Counted from the stretch's first letter, positions 47,144 to 60,500 are shown. The stretch is 64,000 bases of DNA from Sophora flavescens (GCA_030762895.1 CM061062.1:136383104-136447103); one strand, 5' to 3'. The notes: generated by a model not told the origin, from the sequence alone. Numbers and translations are program-made.

Positions 47144-48373
47144 GGGTATGTTTGGATTGATGGAACAAGGCGGAATGGAATGGAATGGAGTTGTATGGAG
47201 ATGGAGTCTGGTGGTATGCATTCCATCTCATTCCATCCTCTCCTCTTATTTTTCTTCCCCCCAATTTGGAGGGTATGGGATGGAATCCTATCTTTTAATT
47301 AATTAATTACTCATTTACCCTTATTTTATTTCACATATATACACACACGTTCAATGAAAATTAAAACAGAAAAGCTAAATTGACACAGTTTTCCGACACC
47401 AGATACGGCGACATCGTATGTGCCGCACTGTGCGGCACTATAGCTGCACTGTAGCGGGTCTTTTTTTTAAAAAAAAAATTTAAATTTTTTTTGGTTAAGT
47501 ATGTGTAAATATCTGGTGAATCGGGTACAAATATCTGGTGAATTCAGTTCATTATCTGGTGAATGAGTTTTTTTGAGAAATAATTTTTTTGGTTCTGTAT
47601 GTGCAAATATTTGGTGAATCAGGTATAAATATCTGGTGAATTCAGTTCATTATATGGTGAATAGGTTTTTTTTGAGAAATACATTTTTTTGTTAAGTATG
47701 AATTCAGTTCATTATCTGGTGAATGTGTTTTTTTTTATAAATAAAGTTTTTGGTTAAGTATGTGTAAATATCTTCTTCCTGTTGCAATTTGCTCGAACCT
47801 TTGCTTTTTGAAACATGATTATGAATATGATTTTGGAGCTGTTAAGAATATGCTGTGGACGTTATTGCCATGCTTGACCCTTGGCTTTTTTTTTTGAAGC
47901 TGTTGCAATTTGCTTGTGATTACATGGCCCATTTCAATGCATAATTGCTGCTAATCTCTACTGGCATCATCACCGACAACAGCTAGTACTAACTCACTCC
48001 CCATTGTTTAAGCACTAATACTAGCGATGGTTACATATTATTTTATACAAAGTTGAAAGCTATGTTATTTAAACTGACCGAATACAATAGTGAAATGATA
48101 CTCACTTTTATATACATTTTGGTGAATGATTTGGATGAGTTAATCATTGGTAATATGCTCTAATTCTAAATAACAATGTTTTTTAAAATAAAGGTAAAAA
48201 AGGAATAAAAAAAATTATAACTCATTCCATTCCGTTCACTTTCCAAACGATGGAATGAAAACTTTATTCTGTTCCATCGTAAAATACCCAAACAATGGAA
48301 TGAAAAATCTATTCCATTATACTCCACTCCGTTCCATTTCATTCCACTCATTTCAAAGTATCCAAAAAGAGCC
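47144..48373. mobile_element. PIF/Harbinger-like non-autonomous transposon
   Basis: The termini GGGTATGTTTGGAT (left) and the inverted GGCTCTTTTTGGAT (right) match well and have the GGG/C...TTTGG form of plant Harbinger/Tourist ends. The 3-bp duplication TAA flanks it at 47141-47143 and 48374-48376, also typical. Sub-terminal sequence on both sides is rich in 'ggaatggaatgga' and its complement. There is no transposase frame in its 1,230 bp. Confidence 0.7.
47490..47775. repeat. Tandem repeat inside the Harbinger-like element
   Basis: About two and a half copies of a unit near 115 bp with words 'aagtatgtgtaaatatctgg', 'gtacaaatatctggtgaatt' and 'cagttcattatctggtgaat', the last copy deleted internally. 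Confidence 0.8.
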
Positions 48374-48438
48374 TAAGTATGAATCTGAGGAACCTGGTAC
48401 TTTTGGCTTGAATCCGAGGTGAGATAGCTCAAAGAAGA

Positions 48439-50879
48439 ATGACCTCGCAGCTCTTAGCTCTAACCCCTTCACCTTCACCCAACAACACAAACACCAAAAC
48501 GAAAACCCAGTTTTGTCCCACACCAATCCCTCTCTACCAAAGAATCTTCATCCCCACACATATCTATAGGCACCCTTCAGCTATCCTCTTAGAACTATGC
48601 ACTTCCATCAAAGAACTCTATCAAATCATGCCCCTCATCATCAAAAACGACTTCTACAATGAGCACTTATTTCAAACCAAGCTTATCAGTTTGTTCTGCT
48701 TATATGGCAGCATGACTGAAGCAGAACGTGTGTTTGACTCCGTTGAGCAAAAGCTCGATGTTCTTTACCATACTATGCTCAAAGGGTATGCAAAAAACTC
48801 AATTTTAAATGATTCCTTGTCCTTTTACCATAGGATGTTATGTGATGAGGTTAGACCCATTGCGTATGATTTCACTTATTGCCTTCAATTGTGTGGAGTG
48901 AATTTGGACCCTAAAAGAGGTAGAGAGATTCATGGGCAGCTTATAACTAATGGGTATGAGTCAGATTTGTTTACCAAGACTGCTATTGTGAATGATTGTG
49001 TGAAATGTAGGCAGATTAATGACGCGTATAAGATGTTCGAGAGAATGCCGCACAAGGATTTGGTTACTTGGAACACGTTGGTTTCAGGGTACGTGCAGAA
49101 TGGCTTCACTAAGAGAGCTTTGCAGTTGTTTTTGGAGATGCAGGAAGCTGGCGAGAAGCCTAATTCGATCACGTTGGTTAGTGTTTTACCCGCCGTGGCA
49201 GATATCAAGGCTTTCAGACTTGGAAAGTCTATTCATGGTTATGCTTTCAGATCGGGATTTGATTCTCTTATTAATGTTGCGATGGCGCTTCTGCATATGT
49301 ACTTTAAATGTGGATCTGTTAGGACTGCAAGGTTGGTTTTTAAGGGGAAGCAAGACTGTTGTTTTGTGGAATACGATGATTGATGGTTTTGCTCAAAATG
49401 GCGAATCTGAAGAAGCATATGCAACTTTTTTTACAGATGTTGGATGAAAAGGTGGAACCTACAAATGTTACTATGATGGGAGCTTTACATGCTTGTGCAA
49501 ATTTAGGTGATCTTGAACGAGGGAGATATGTTCATAAATTATTGGATCTACTGAAACTTGATTTTGATGTGTCAAGTATGAACTCTTTAATATCCATGTA
49601 TTCGAAGTGTAATAAAGTTGATATCGAAGCCTCAATATTTGACAATTTGAAAGAGAAAACAAATGTCACATGGAATGCGATGATATTAGGTCATGCACAA
49701 AATGGGTGTGTAAAGGAGGCTTTAGATCTATTCTGTATGATGCAATCCCAAGACATTAAACCCGATTCCTTTACATTAGTGAGTGTAATTGCTTCTCTTG
49801 CAGAATTATCAGTTACCCGCCAGGCTAAGTGGATTCATGGACCTGCTATATGAACTTTAATGGACAAGAATGTCTTTGTTGCTGCTGCTCTTGTTGACAT
49901 GTATGCAAAATTCAGAACTATACAAACTGCGAGAAAGCTTTTCGACATGATGCAAGAGCGACATGTGCTAACATGGAAAGCAATGATAGATGCGTATGGG
50001 ACACATGGTCTTGGAAAAGAAGCTCTAGATATCTTCAATGAAATGCAGAAGGGAGATGTTAAGCCGAATGATATAACATTTCTGTCTGTTATCTCAGCTT
50101 GTAGTCATTCAGGTCTTGTGGAAGAGGGCCTCGACTACTTTGAAAGCATGAAGGAAGATCATGGCTTGGAGCCTACAATGAATCACTATGGTGCCATGGT
50201 TGATCTCTTTGGTCGTGCTGGTCGGCTAGATGATGCTTGGAATTTCATCCAAGAGATGCCTATGAAACCAGGGATTACTGTTTTCGGCGCAATGCTAGGT
50301 GCTTGCAAAATTCATAAAAATGTAGTATTGGGAGAGAAGGCTGCAGACTAACTATTTGAGTTACACCCAGATGAGGGAGGGTATCATGTGTTACTTGCCA
50401 ACATCTATGCCTCTGCTTCAATGTGGGACAAAGTGGCGAAGGTGAGGACGACCATGGAGAAGACGGGACTCTAGAAAATGCCAGGCTGCAGTTTGGTTGA
50501 GTTGAAAAATGAAATTCACACATTCTACTCAGGAGGTGTTAATCATCCTCAATCAAAAGAATCTATGCTTTTCTTGAGACTCTTGGAGATGAGATTAAGG
50601 CTGCTGGTTATGTGCCTAACACCAATTCAATTCATGATGTGGAAGAAGATGTGAAGGAACAATTTCTTAGTAGCCACAGTGAGAGGCTTGCTATTGCATT
50701 TGGAATTTTGAATACAAGCCCTGGTACAACAATACACATTAGGAAGAATTTAAGAGTTTGTGAGGATTGCCATGAAGCCACTAAGTATATCTCACTTGTG
50801 ACAGGGAGGGAAATTATAATGCGTGATATGCATAGGTTCCATCATTTTAACAATGGAAGGTTGTGGGGATTACTGGTGA
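48439..50879 (+). pseudogene. DYW-type PPR protein pseudogene, CRR22-like
   Basis: The joined frames follow Arabidopsis CRR22 (At1g11290), a chloroplast PPR-DYW RNA-editing factor for ndh and rpoB transcripts, from start to end. Readable parts are a Ser/Pro/Thr-rich likely transit peptide (residues 1-40), LYHTMLKGYAKNS, REIHGQLITNGYESDLF, WNTLVSGYVQNGF, GALHACANLGDLERGRYVHK, WNAMILGHAQNG, DKNVFVAAALVDMYAK, FLSVISACSHSGLVEEGLDY, GAMVDLFGRAGRLDDAW, then the E domain and HSERLAIAFGILNT with ATKYISLVTGREI of the DYW deaminase. Lesions: frameshifts near 49350 and 49430, TGA 49851, TAA 50349, TAG 50472, a shift near 50560 and another near 50857. After this last shift GCGDYW and a stop lie in a different frame (50859-50879). 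It is intronless, like the family. A functional copy would be expected elsewhere. Confidence 0.9.
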
Positions 50880-51753
50880 ATCAATTGACTCCATTGTTAT
50901 TGTCATTCAACCATGATGCCTCCTTCAAGGGGTTGTAACTCAAGAATAACATGAGACACCTCAAACGATGACCGCATTGAAGTTTGTATGAAGTATTAGA
51001 GTTAGTAAGACAGAAAAGATAGAGAATGACTGACGACTACTATAGTAAATTGAGAATATATAATTATTAATATGATAATGTGTTTCAACTTTCAATTCCA
51101 TAACCTAGTATTCATATTTATAAAATACTCGCGAGTACATGTCCAAGCTCATTAATATGATAATGTGTTTCAACTTTCAATTCCATAACCTAGTATTCAC
51201 ATATGAGAATAAAGTTTTCCCAAGTTTCTAATTATTATTCACTAATTTTATTCCCGAAAATCTTTTATGACTGAATAAATTTTTTAAACTTGTACCAAAC
51301 ATGGGAAACTTTTATTCCCATGCCAATATTCCCGAGAATGCTTTTTTAAAACTTGTAACAAACGCTGCCTAAGATTAAGGTCATATGTCGTAGATTATGT
51401 TGTAAAATGAAATCAACGACTATTGACTCATTAGTAGCAACTGGATGAGAAGGTAACCAAAATATAGTATAAGGCACAATCATGTCTTTCTTGACATGGT
51501 CATGTGCGATGCATTAGAAAACTGACTAAAAATGACACACGGTTGTCTACTTTAACTCCAAAATTAAACAAAAAACCTTAATTCCAAAATCTAAGTCAGG
51601 CCAAGATATATCTAAATGTAAACCTAGAAGTACTATTTTAATACATCACTTGAAGTTTGTTACAACATCAAATTTAATGAAGATATAAATTTCACAAAAC
51701 TATTGAAATTCAAAATAATAATTAAACTCCCCTAAATAACCTTGAGCAGAAGG
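50880..51753. other. 3' flank of the PPR pseudogene with a short duplication
   Basis: No gene. A direct repeat of about 52 bp (from 'attaatatgataatgtg' to 'cataacctagtattcat') lies at 51067-51118 and 51151-51202. Confidence 0.55.
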
Positions 51754-54700
51754 TGTGACACCCTAACCCGGGTCATCACATGGTTACCCGTTTGCGGAAA
51801 TAAAACTTAATTTGCTAGTTACTTTTGGAAAATAATGTTTTCTCAACGTTCATCTTTTCAAAATATGGTGATAAATTTTTTTTTCTTTTAATCCTCAAGA
51901 CAACACTAACGAAGTCAAACCACACATAATTACATACTGTATATAAGTTATACAACTATACTGCCTCATATGTCTTCACACCTATATCATTATCATTTTA
52001 GTGACTCTTAAAACATAACATAACTCCATAGGACCTAAGCTGGTCGTAACTAACTGACACTACCGTCAACTGGAGCAGCACAGCAAGCCTTGAACTAGAC
52101 AGCCTTCTCCTTCTTGTAGAAATCTTATCCCTTGTGCATCTCTGATATGTGTTGTAAGGGTGAGACGCCAATATATGGATTTAACACGATAACTAAATGC
52201 TCACACAAAAGAAGACACATACACATATACATAAACATTTCAATTATAGCATACAGTTTATCAGTGGGTTTCACACCCCAAACATCAACATTGGAAAACT
52301 ATGCATGAATACAGGCCCACAGCCAGAACACAGGCACGCAGCCAGAACTATGCATGAATACAGGCCCACAGCCCGAAACACGGCACGCAGCCTGTAACTA
52401 TGCATGAATACGGCCCACAACTGAGAACACGTGGCACGTCTGCCAATGCATGCAAAACACTTTTGTTTCATTCTTTTCTTTATGTTCAATCTTTCTTTGC
52501 CGAAGCTCAAAATGGCTTACGACCCACATAGTTTTAAAACACCCTTAAAACTTTTATTACAACACAGGACCTCACAGTCCGAGTGCTCAATCACGACACC
52601 TCTCAACCGATGCACCAGTCAGAGGTTCGTGGTAATAGAAAACATCTTCAATGTTCCAACACAGTATACCTCATGTATACAATATAGGCCCTCAAAGTCC
52701 AAATGACTGAGTCCATCACAACACAGAACATTAGTACCCCGACGTCTCGGTTACTAAGTCCAACTGTACTTTCAACACGGTTAAATCAACTTTTGATTTT
52801 TGGAAATTATTTTAAGGTAGAAATTCATTATAAAATCCTTAAATAATAACAACTTAGTTTTTGACAAATCAATGAGTCACTTGAGATTTAATTTCCTCAA
52901 AATAGGCACTGTCGTTTCCAAAATACTTACCGTCTACACTTTTCCAAACTTGCCGTCAAATATTATTTTAAGACTTTTAAACCAAAAACTTAATTATTTT
53001 CCACTTAATTAATTTTCTAAAATCATGATTAACTTATTTTCACCAATTACGTTTATAAAAGAATATTTTGTAATATTCCGGGTTTCTTATGTAAAATTTA
53101 GCGGTGCTAAAATATTTTCACGGTTATGCGCTCGTTGTGACTCATAATTCCCTTTTCCAGAAATAAATTATTAAAATAATAATATTTTCCAAAACTCCTT
53201 ATTTTCCTCAAAATAAAATTCCTTTAATATTATATATCAATATTTTGCCGTTAAAACATTGAATATAATTTGTGTAGCTTCTTAAAGCTTTTATCCGATT
53301 AACTTTAATTGAGCACTGACCACTGTCAGGCTTCTCACACATCAACCAACAGTTATATCACAGATATTTCCCAGGCAGATCATGCATCATAGCAGTATAA
53401 TATACAAATGCAAATAATTAAATAAATTAAACACAACTCCACACCAATACACAGATAAACCACACCACGTAAACAACAAAACCAATAACCACAACCACAT
53501 ATAAATCATATAAACCACACCACAAGCAAATAGTTATTGAGAAAAATCCCTCAGGTAAGCTCCCCTTACCTCTTGAAGACTCGTTGATGAACTTACAGAT
53601 TCCTTCGAAATTTCAGTTACCTCGTAAACGTCGGACTCAACTAACCTTCAACCATTACAACCAAATAGTTACAACTCAAGAAACTAAAACATTCTAAACC
53701 CTAATACATAGTCACGGCCTCTAGGGTTTTTTGAATGACTAAAACTTCTAATCATGATTAAGTTATGGATTAATGATCCTTGATTAACCTAAATCATAGA
53801 TTAGTGACTAAATAATTAAGTTTAAGACTCAAAACTTCCTAACTCTTTTATACATAGATTCGGCCTTAATAGGTTCATAGAGCTAGGGTTCTTAGTTTAA
53901 CAAATCAATTTGGATTCATAAAGCATACATACTAAGAGATTGATTTCTAAGATCATTTATGAAAACCATGAACAAAACTCAACAAAACTCACCCACTTAG
54001 GGTTCGGCCAACACAAAGATATTTTGAGAAAAATATTCATTTTAAGAGACTAACATGGATTAGAGTGTGTAGTCATACATGTCACATAGAATACATGATC
54101 ATACATGAAAACACATGAACAAAACTCTACCAACCCTAAGGTGATAGGTTCGGCCAAAGGTAGGTTTTAAAGAAAGAAATTTTTGATTACATCATGCTCT
54201 TGGATTTAGATAATATGCATGATATCAAGAAGATAGAAAGTAGTTTCATCATCATTAGATTTTTCTAGAATTTATTATGACTTTTCAAAGTTCTAGGGTT
54301 AGAAACTTTAAAGTGATGAACAACTATGATATAAGCCTTGAATCAAGAAACTTTCTAAAGAACATAGACATGATTAAGAATGAAGATTAGGATTTACCTC
54401 TTGAAAATCAATGACAAAGGAAATCCAAGAATTTGCTTTACAACTTAGAACTAAGGAACTTGTAAACTTTAGAGTTTTGGAAGCAAATGACAAAAGAAAC
54501 TAAATGAAAAGTGAGAGAAGGGTATTTATAGTGAGAGTGGCGTCCTATTAGGAAGACTCTAGATGATGGTGAGTTGTCATGTTAAAGGATCAAAATGCAA
54601 TTAAGTTCTAAGGACCAAATTGCAAAGATTCCAATAGTTGAAGGACTAGTTTGCAATTTATCAATAAAGTGTCATGATGATGATTTTGCCACATTAAATG

Positions 54701-55638
54701 CTAGCTTATCTTGACTTTGTTGGCTGAATTTATGAGTCAAAGATAAGTTAGGATAATTCAATGTATTTAGGAAGAATCAAGAACATTGTGGAAAAATCAA
54801 GGATAAAGTAGAAACTTGTAGAAACTTATGGAAAACTCTAGAATCAACATGATGCATTCAACAACAATGAGGCAGCCACAATTATCATGGGCTTGCGCAT
54901 GGGCTGGGTTATTTTGGGCTTGGGTTCATTCTTGTGGGTCCCACTTGAAAATTTAGGCATTAGGCTTAAAATAGGAAACTTAAGGAAACTTTAACGGCTT
55001 TTTGAACTCAAACTATGAACTAGAAAAGTTTGGGCTTCTAAGCCACGACCATTTAAGATTAGAAACAAGGATTCTAGCCCAATCCACTTGGAAAAACTTA
55101 AAAAACTAATTTAAGGACAAAAGGGTAATTTACAGAAAGTTCAGGGGCTTAAACGTAAAATTTCTAAATTTTCTATTTAACCCTGAAAAACCTTCTAGAC
55201 TTAAAACTATGATTCATCCCCTTGAATCATCTCAAAATCCTAAGATAAACCCTCTCTCTACTCTTATAAACTCTAATTTCCCTTCCGTCGTCTACCCGAT
55301 TACGCTTTCCGGCCGTAATACGTAAATTATTTTATTTTTTTCTGAAAATAATTCTAAAAATACAGAATTGTAGAAAATAAAATACTAAACTTACGTCTTT
55401 CGTTCACGAATTAAAATTAGGTCTTTTGAGCAGTATTATTATACTGTCAATGGAATTCGCGGGCCGGGTTTCGCCCGACTTTCCAACCTAAATTTTAATC
55501 ATAGCTTCCTACATTCAAGTAGGATTAAGTGGTAAACTCCGTCTATTTAAAATAGTTTTCTAAGTCTCAGATAAAAATATAAACATAATTATATAAATTT
55601 CTGATATTAGAAAACAGCGAAAAGTCGGGGTGTTACAT
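51754..55638 (-). repeat. Family A 3' LTR
   Basis: It is 3,885 bp, TGTGACACCC to GGGTGTTACA. It is colinear with 57510-61480 except for the minisatellite and scattered point changes. Minus-strand TATA (CTATAAATA) near 54526-54534 and the splice-donor-like AGAGGTAAGGGG near 53565. Confidence 0.9.
52297..52444. repeat. 49-bp minisatellite, three units
   Basis: Unit: AACTATGCATGAATACAGGC, then CCACAGCCAGAACACAGG, then CACGCAGCCAG. Three copies in this LTR, the last two with several substitutions. Confidence 0.9.
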
Positions 55639-56120
55639 ACTACCCCTCTTAAAAAAATTTCGTCCTCGAAATTTCGTGACACAGAGCTAGACTAGAATGA
55701 AAGATCCCGAAGCCTTACTTTCACAAGAAAGTATTTAGAAGAATTTCATCAATCTGATAAGAATACAAGAATATTCTGTGCATAAAGATTCTTTAACAAA
55801 TTCAGGGAAGTAAAAATGTATGATCAATACACTTTTACAAACATGAATCTAAGAAAGTTTCTCCTTTCGCATAACAATTTTAAAAGGATATCAATCAGAC
55901 AAAATGCAGATTGGGTCACTTTCCCCAATGGTAAAAGTAACTAGACTAAGTCTCATCGAGAAACTCGTGTTGTCAAGAAAACATCTATCCCAAACAAAAT
56001 AGGACAGTCAAACATACTAAATGTCATAGTGACCAATTGAATAGTTGAAAACACACAATCCATCGAAACAAAGTATGAATTGTACCCGAATTAAAATAGT
56101 ATAGTTAAGAGATTACTGTC
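55639..56120 (-). other. Polypurine tract and 3' internal tail of the family A element
   Basis: Minus strand AAGAGGGGTAGTA (55639-55651) directly abuts the 3' LTR and is the polypurine tract. Just upstream, 'cgaaatttcgaggacgaaat' translates as RNFEDEI, a common end of Ty3-type pol frames in plants. The rest up to the gag stop has no frame and looks like the scar of a pol deletion. Confidence 0.65.
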
Positions 56121-57341
56121 CTAGTTTGAAGTCTTAGTGTTCCACACATGAAAAACTCTACCCGCAACCATCGGTTTATTTGCTCTGGTATTATTGACAG
56201 TCGGTCCTTGCTTTGGTGCATTGCAATCCTTCGCCCAATGTCCCATTTGACCACAGTTGAAGCACTTAACTCTCTTTGGTGCATTGCAATCCCTTGCCAA
56301 ATGTCCCACTTGACCACAGTTGAAACACTTAACTCCCCTTACAGGGCAAGTATCCATCATATGTCTTGTATCTCCACAGCTGAAGCACCTTCTAACTTGA
56401 CTTTGATTTTGATTATTTTGGCCACCACTCCCCATCGCAACAAAATTCGAATGATATTGTTGTATATTCTGGTCATTTCCCGGTGGTCGGAAATAAGGTT
56501 TTCTCTGCACTTGCTTTTCTCCCTGATTCTCTGATTGATCCTTGGATCTAGAGGGTCCGCCAACATTTCCCTTATCATTTCTTCCTTTCCTCATCTGCTC
56601 AATCTTCCGACTCATCTCGACTAAAGCTTGAAAAGTTCGAAGTTGCAGAGGTAGGACAGACTCCTTAATCTCAAACCTTAAGCCCGCTTCAAACCTCTCA
56701 CATTTCCAGCTTTCATTTGGTAGTGCTTGAAAGAAACGGAAGTATTTGGTAAGTGATTCAAACTTAGCCGCATACTCTCCCAGAGACATGTCTTGTTGTT
56801 GTAATCCCAGAAATTCCACCTCTTTCTCGATCCTAACGCTCTCCAGAAAATACTTATCCATGAATGCAGTTCGAAAAACGTTCCAAGTAATGTCTTGATG
56901 ATCAGCCTCTAACAGTAGCCTAGCGCCTTTCCACCAATACTCCGCATCTCCCACCAGTAGGAAAGCAGCATAAGTGGCCCTAACTTCTGCCGGTGTGACC
57001 ACTAACTCGAAAATTTTCTCCAGCTCCTGAATCCATAAGTCAGCTTTCTCATGATCAGCATCCCCACCAAATTGTGAAGGATTTTGACTTCGAAATGCTA
57101 TCAAAGCCTTGCCTTCCGCAGCTTGTAGATTCTGAGCAGTCATAGCCGTAGTTTGATTTGCAATCGTCGCTGCCACATGTTCCATTGCTTGAGCCGCATA
57201 ATCCATTCCTTCTTCATACTCCTCATTCATGTTACCACGACCGCCAACACGTCCACCTCTACGGACTCTTCCTCGACCGCGTCCACGTCCTCGTTCACGT
57301 CCACCTTCTGGTGCTGGTTCCATAACTGACCTGTAGAACAA
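56121..57341 (-). CDS. Gag polyprotein of the family A element, intact
   Basis: An uninterrupted 406-codon frame and the only long clean gene in the window. Start may be 57341 or, more likely, the in-frame ATG at 57323 (MEPAPEGG), which precedes a basic GRGRGRGRVRRGGR segment. Residues about 70-240 form the Retrotrans_gag domain (AEYWWKGARLLLE, VFRTAFMDKYFLESVR, MSLGEYAAKFESLTKYF). Three CCHC zinc knuckles follow near the C-terminus: CFSCGDTRHMMDTC, CFNCGQVGHLARDC, CFNCGQMGHWAKDC. Gag would package element RNA in virus-like particles. No pol follows, so an autonomous relative would have to supply protease, RT and integrase. Confidence 0.9.
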   Translation of the reverse strand: MFYRSVMEPAPEGGRERGRGRGRGRVRRGGRVGGRGNMNEEYEEGMDYAAQAMEHVAATIANQTTAMTAQNLQAAEGKALIAFRSQNPSQFGGDADHEKADLWIQELEKIFELVVTPAEVRATYAAFLLVGDAEYWWKGARLLLEADHQDITWNVFRTAFMDKYFLESVRIEKEVEFLGLQQQDMSLGEYAAKFESLTKYFRFFQALPNESWKCERFEAGLRFEIKESVLPLQLRTFQALVEMSRKIEQMRKGRNDKGNVGGPSRSKDQSENQGEKQVQRKPYFRPPGNDQNIQQYHSNFVAMGSGGQNNQNQSQVRRCFSCGDTRHMMDTCPVRGVKCFNCGQVGHLARDCNAPKRVKCFNCGQMGHWAKDCNAPKQGPTVNNTRANKPMVAGRVFHVWNTKTSN

Positions 57342-57492
57342 AATCAGTTAGACCACAACCAAAAAATGAAACGTGCATTGGTGTCTTAACACACATTACT
57401 TCTAAGAAGTAGTTCAAACAAAACTTAACTCAGAGAAAACACAACGTCAACACAACAGACCTATTCCCCAAAGATCCCGAAAGACTCGACCA

Positions 57493-57504
57493 GCTCTGAT
57501 ACCA
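57493..57504 (-). promoter_or_regulatory. Primer-binding site of the family A element
   Basis: Minus strand TGGTATCAGAGC begins 5 bp after the 5' LTR end, an initiator-Met tRNA complement. Confidence 0.85.
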
Positions 57505-57509
57505 CTAAA

Positions 57510-60500
57510 TGTGACACCTTAACCCGGGTCATCACATGGTTACCGGTTTGCGGAAATAAAACTTAATTTGCTAGTTACTTTCGGAAAATAATGTTTTCTC
57601 AACGTTCATCTTTTCAAAATATGGTGATAATTTTTTTTTCTTTTAATCCTCAAGACAACACTAACGAAGTCAAACCACACATAATTACATACTGTATATA
57701 AGTTATACAACTATACTGCCTCATATGTCTTCACACCTATATCATTATCAGTTTAGTGACTCTTAAAACATAACATAACTCCATAGGACCTAAGCTGGTC
57801 GTAACTAACTGACACTACCGTCAACTGGAGCAGCACAGCAAGCCTTGAACTAGACAGCCTTCTCCTTCTTGTAGAAATCTTATCCCTTGTGCATCTCTGA
57901 TATGTGTTGTAAGGGTGAGACGCCAATATATGGATTTAACACGATAACTAAATGCTCACACAAAAGAAGACACATACACATATACATAAACATTTCAATT
58001 ATAGCATACAGTTTATCAGTGGGTTTCACACCCCAAACATCAACATTGGAAAACTATGCATGAATACAGGCCCACAGCCAGAATACAGGCACGCAGCCAG
58101 AACTATGCATGAATACAGGCCCACAGCCAGAACACAGGCACGCAGCCAGAACTATGCATGAATACAGGCCCACAGCCAGAACACAGGCACGCAGCCAGAA
58201 CTATGCATGACACAGCCAGAACACAGGCACGCAGCCAGAACTATGCATGAATACAGGCCCACAGCCAGAACACAGGCACGTCTGCCAATGCATGCAAAAC
58301 AATTTTGTTTCATTCTTTTCTTTATGTTCAATCTTTCTTTGCCGAAGCTCAAAATGGCGTACGACCCACATAGTTTTAAAACACCCTTAAAACTTTTATT
58401 ACAACACAGGACCTCACAGTCCGAGTGCTCAATCACGACACCTCTCAACCGATGCACCAGTCAGAGGTTCGTGGTAATAGAAAACTTCTTCAATGTTCCA
58501 ACACAGTATACCTCATGTATACAATATAGGCCCTCAAAGTCCAAATGACTGAGTCCATCACAACACAGAACATTAGTACCCCGACGTCTCGGTTACTAAG
58601 TCCAACTGTACTTTCAACACGGTTAAATCAACTTTTGATTTTTGGAAATTCTTTTCCAAGGTAGAAATTCATTATAAAATCCTTAAATAATAACAACTTA
58701 GTTTTTCACAAATCAATGAGTCACTTGAGATTTAATTTCCTCAAAATAGGCACTGTCGTTTCCAAAATACTTGTCGTCTACACTTTTCCAAACTTACCGT
58801 CAAATATTATTTTAAGACTTTTAAACCAAAAACTTAATTATTTTCCACTTAATTAATTTTCTAAAATCATGATTAACTTATTTTCACCAATTACGTTTAT
58901 AAAAGAATATTTTGTAATATTCCGGGTTTCTTATGTAAAATTTAGCGGTGCTAAAATATTTTCACGGTTTTGCGCTCGTTGTGACTCATAATTCCCTTTT
59001 CCAGAAATAAATTATTAAAATAATAATATTTTCCAAAACTCCTTATTTTCCTCAAAATAAAATTCCTTTAATATTATATATCAATATTTTGCCGTTAAAA
59101 CATTGAATATAATTTGTGTAGCTTCTTAAAGCTTTTATCCGATTAACTTTAATTGAGCACTGACCACTGTCAGGCTTCTCACACATCAACCAACAGTTAT
59201 ATCACAGATATTTCCCAGGCAGATCATGCATCATAGCAGTATAATATACAAATGCAAATAATTAAATAAATTAAACACAACTCCACACCAATACACAGAT
59301 AAACCACACCACGTAAACAACAAAACCAATAACCACAACCACATATAAATCATATAAACCACACCACAAGAAAATAGTTATTGAGAAAAATCCCTCAGGT
59401 AAGCTCCCCTTACCTCTTGAAGACTCCTTGATGAACTTACAGATTCCTTCGAAATTTCAGTTACCTCGTAAACGTCGGACTCAACTAACCTTCAACCATT
59501 ACAACCAAATAGTTACAACTCAAGAAACTAAAACATTCTAAACCCTAATACATAGTCACGGCCTCTAGGGTTTTTTTGAATGACTAAAACTTCTAATCAT
59601 GATTAAGTTAAGGATTAATGATCCTTGATTAACCTAAATCATAGATTAGTGACTAAATAATTAAGTTTAAGACTCAAAACTTCCTAACTCTTTTATACAT
59701 AGATTCAGCCTTAATAGGTTCATAGAGCTAGGGTTCTTAGTCTAACAAATCAATTTGGATTCATAAAGCATACATACTAAGAGATTGATTTCTAAGATCA
59801 TTTATGAAAACCATGAACAAAACTCAACAAAACTCACCCACTTAGGGTTCGGCCAACACAAAGATATTTTGAGAAAAATATTCATTTTAAGAGACTAACA
59901 TGGATTAGAGTGTGTAGTCATACATGTCACATAGAATACATGATCATACATGAAAACACATGAACAAAACTCTACCAACCCTAAGGTGATAGGTTCGGCC
60001 AAAGCTAGGTTTTAAAGAAAGAAATTTTTGATTACATCATGCTCTTGGATTTAGATAATATGCATGATATCAAGAAGATAGAAAGTAGTTTCATCATCAT
60101 TAGATTTTTCTAGAATTTATTATGACTTTTCAAAGTTCTAGGGTTAGAAACTTTAAAGTGATGAACAACTATGATATAAGCCTTGAATCAAGAAACTTTC
60201 TAAAGAACATAGACATGATTAAGAATGAAGATTAGGATTTACCTCTTGAAAATCAATGACAAAGGAAATCCAAGAATTTGCTTTACAACTTAGAACTAAG
60301 GAACTTGTAAACTTTAGAGTTTTGGCAGCAAATGACAAAAGAAACTAAATGAAAAGTGAGAGAAGGGTATTTATAGTGAGAGTGGCGTCCTATTAGGAAG
60401 ACTCTAGATGATGGTGAGTTGTCATGTTAAAGGATCAAAATGCAATTAAGTTCTAAGGACCAAATTGCAAAGATTCCAATAGTTGAAGGACTAGTTTGCA

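Noticed and set aside
49019..49447. 142-codon alternative frame in the PPR region
   Set aside because: Only its last part is real PPR sequence after a frameshift; the rest is an out-of-frame shadow.
56148..56534. 128-codon plus-strand ORF opposite gag
   Set aside because: It is antisense to the zinc-knuckle region of gag and its repeats mirror the knuckles.
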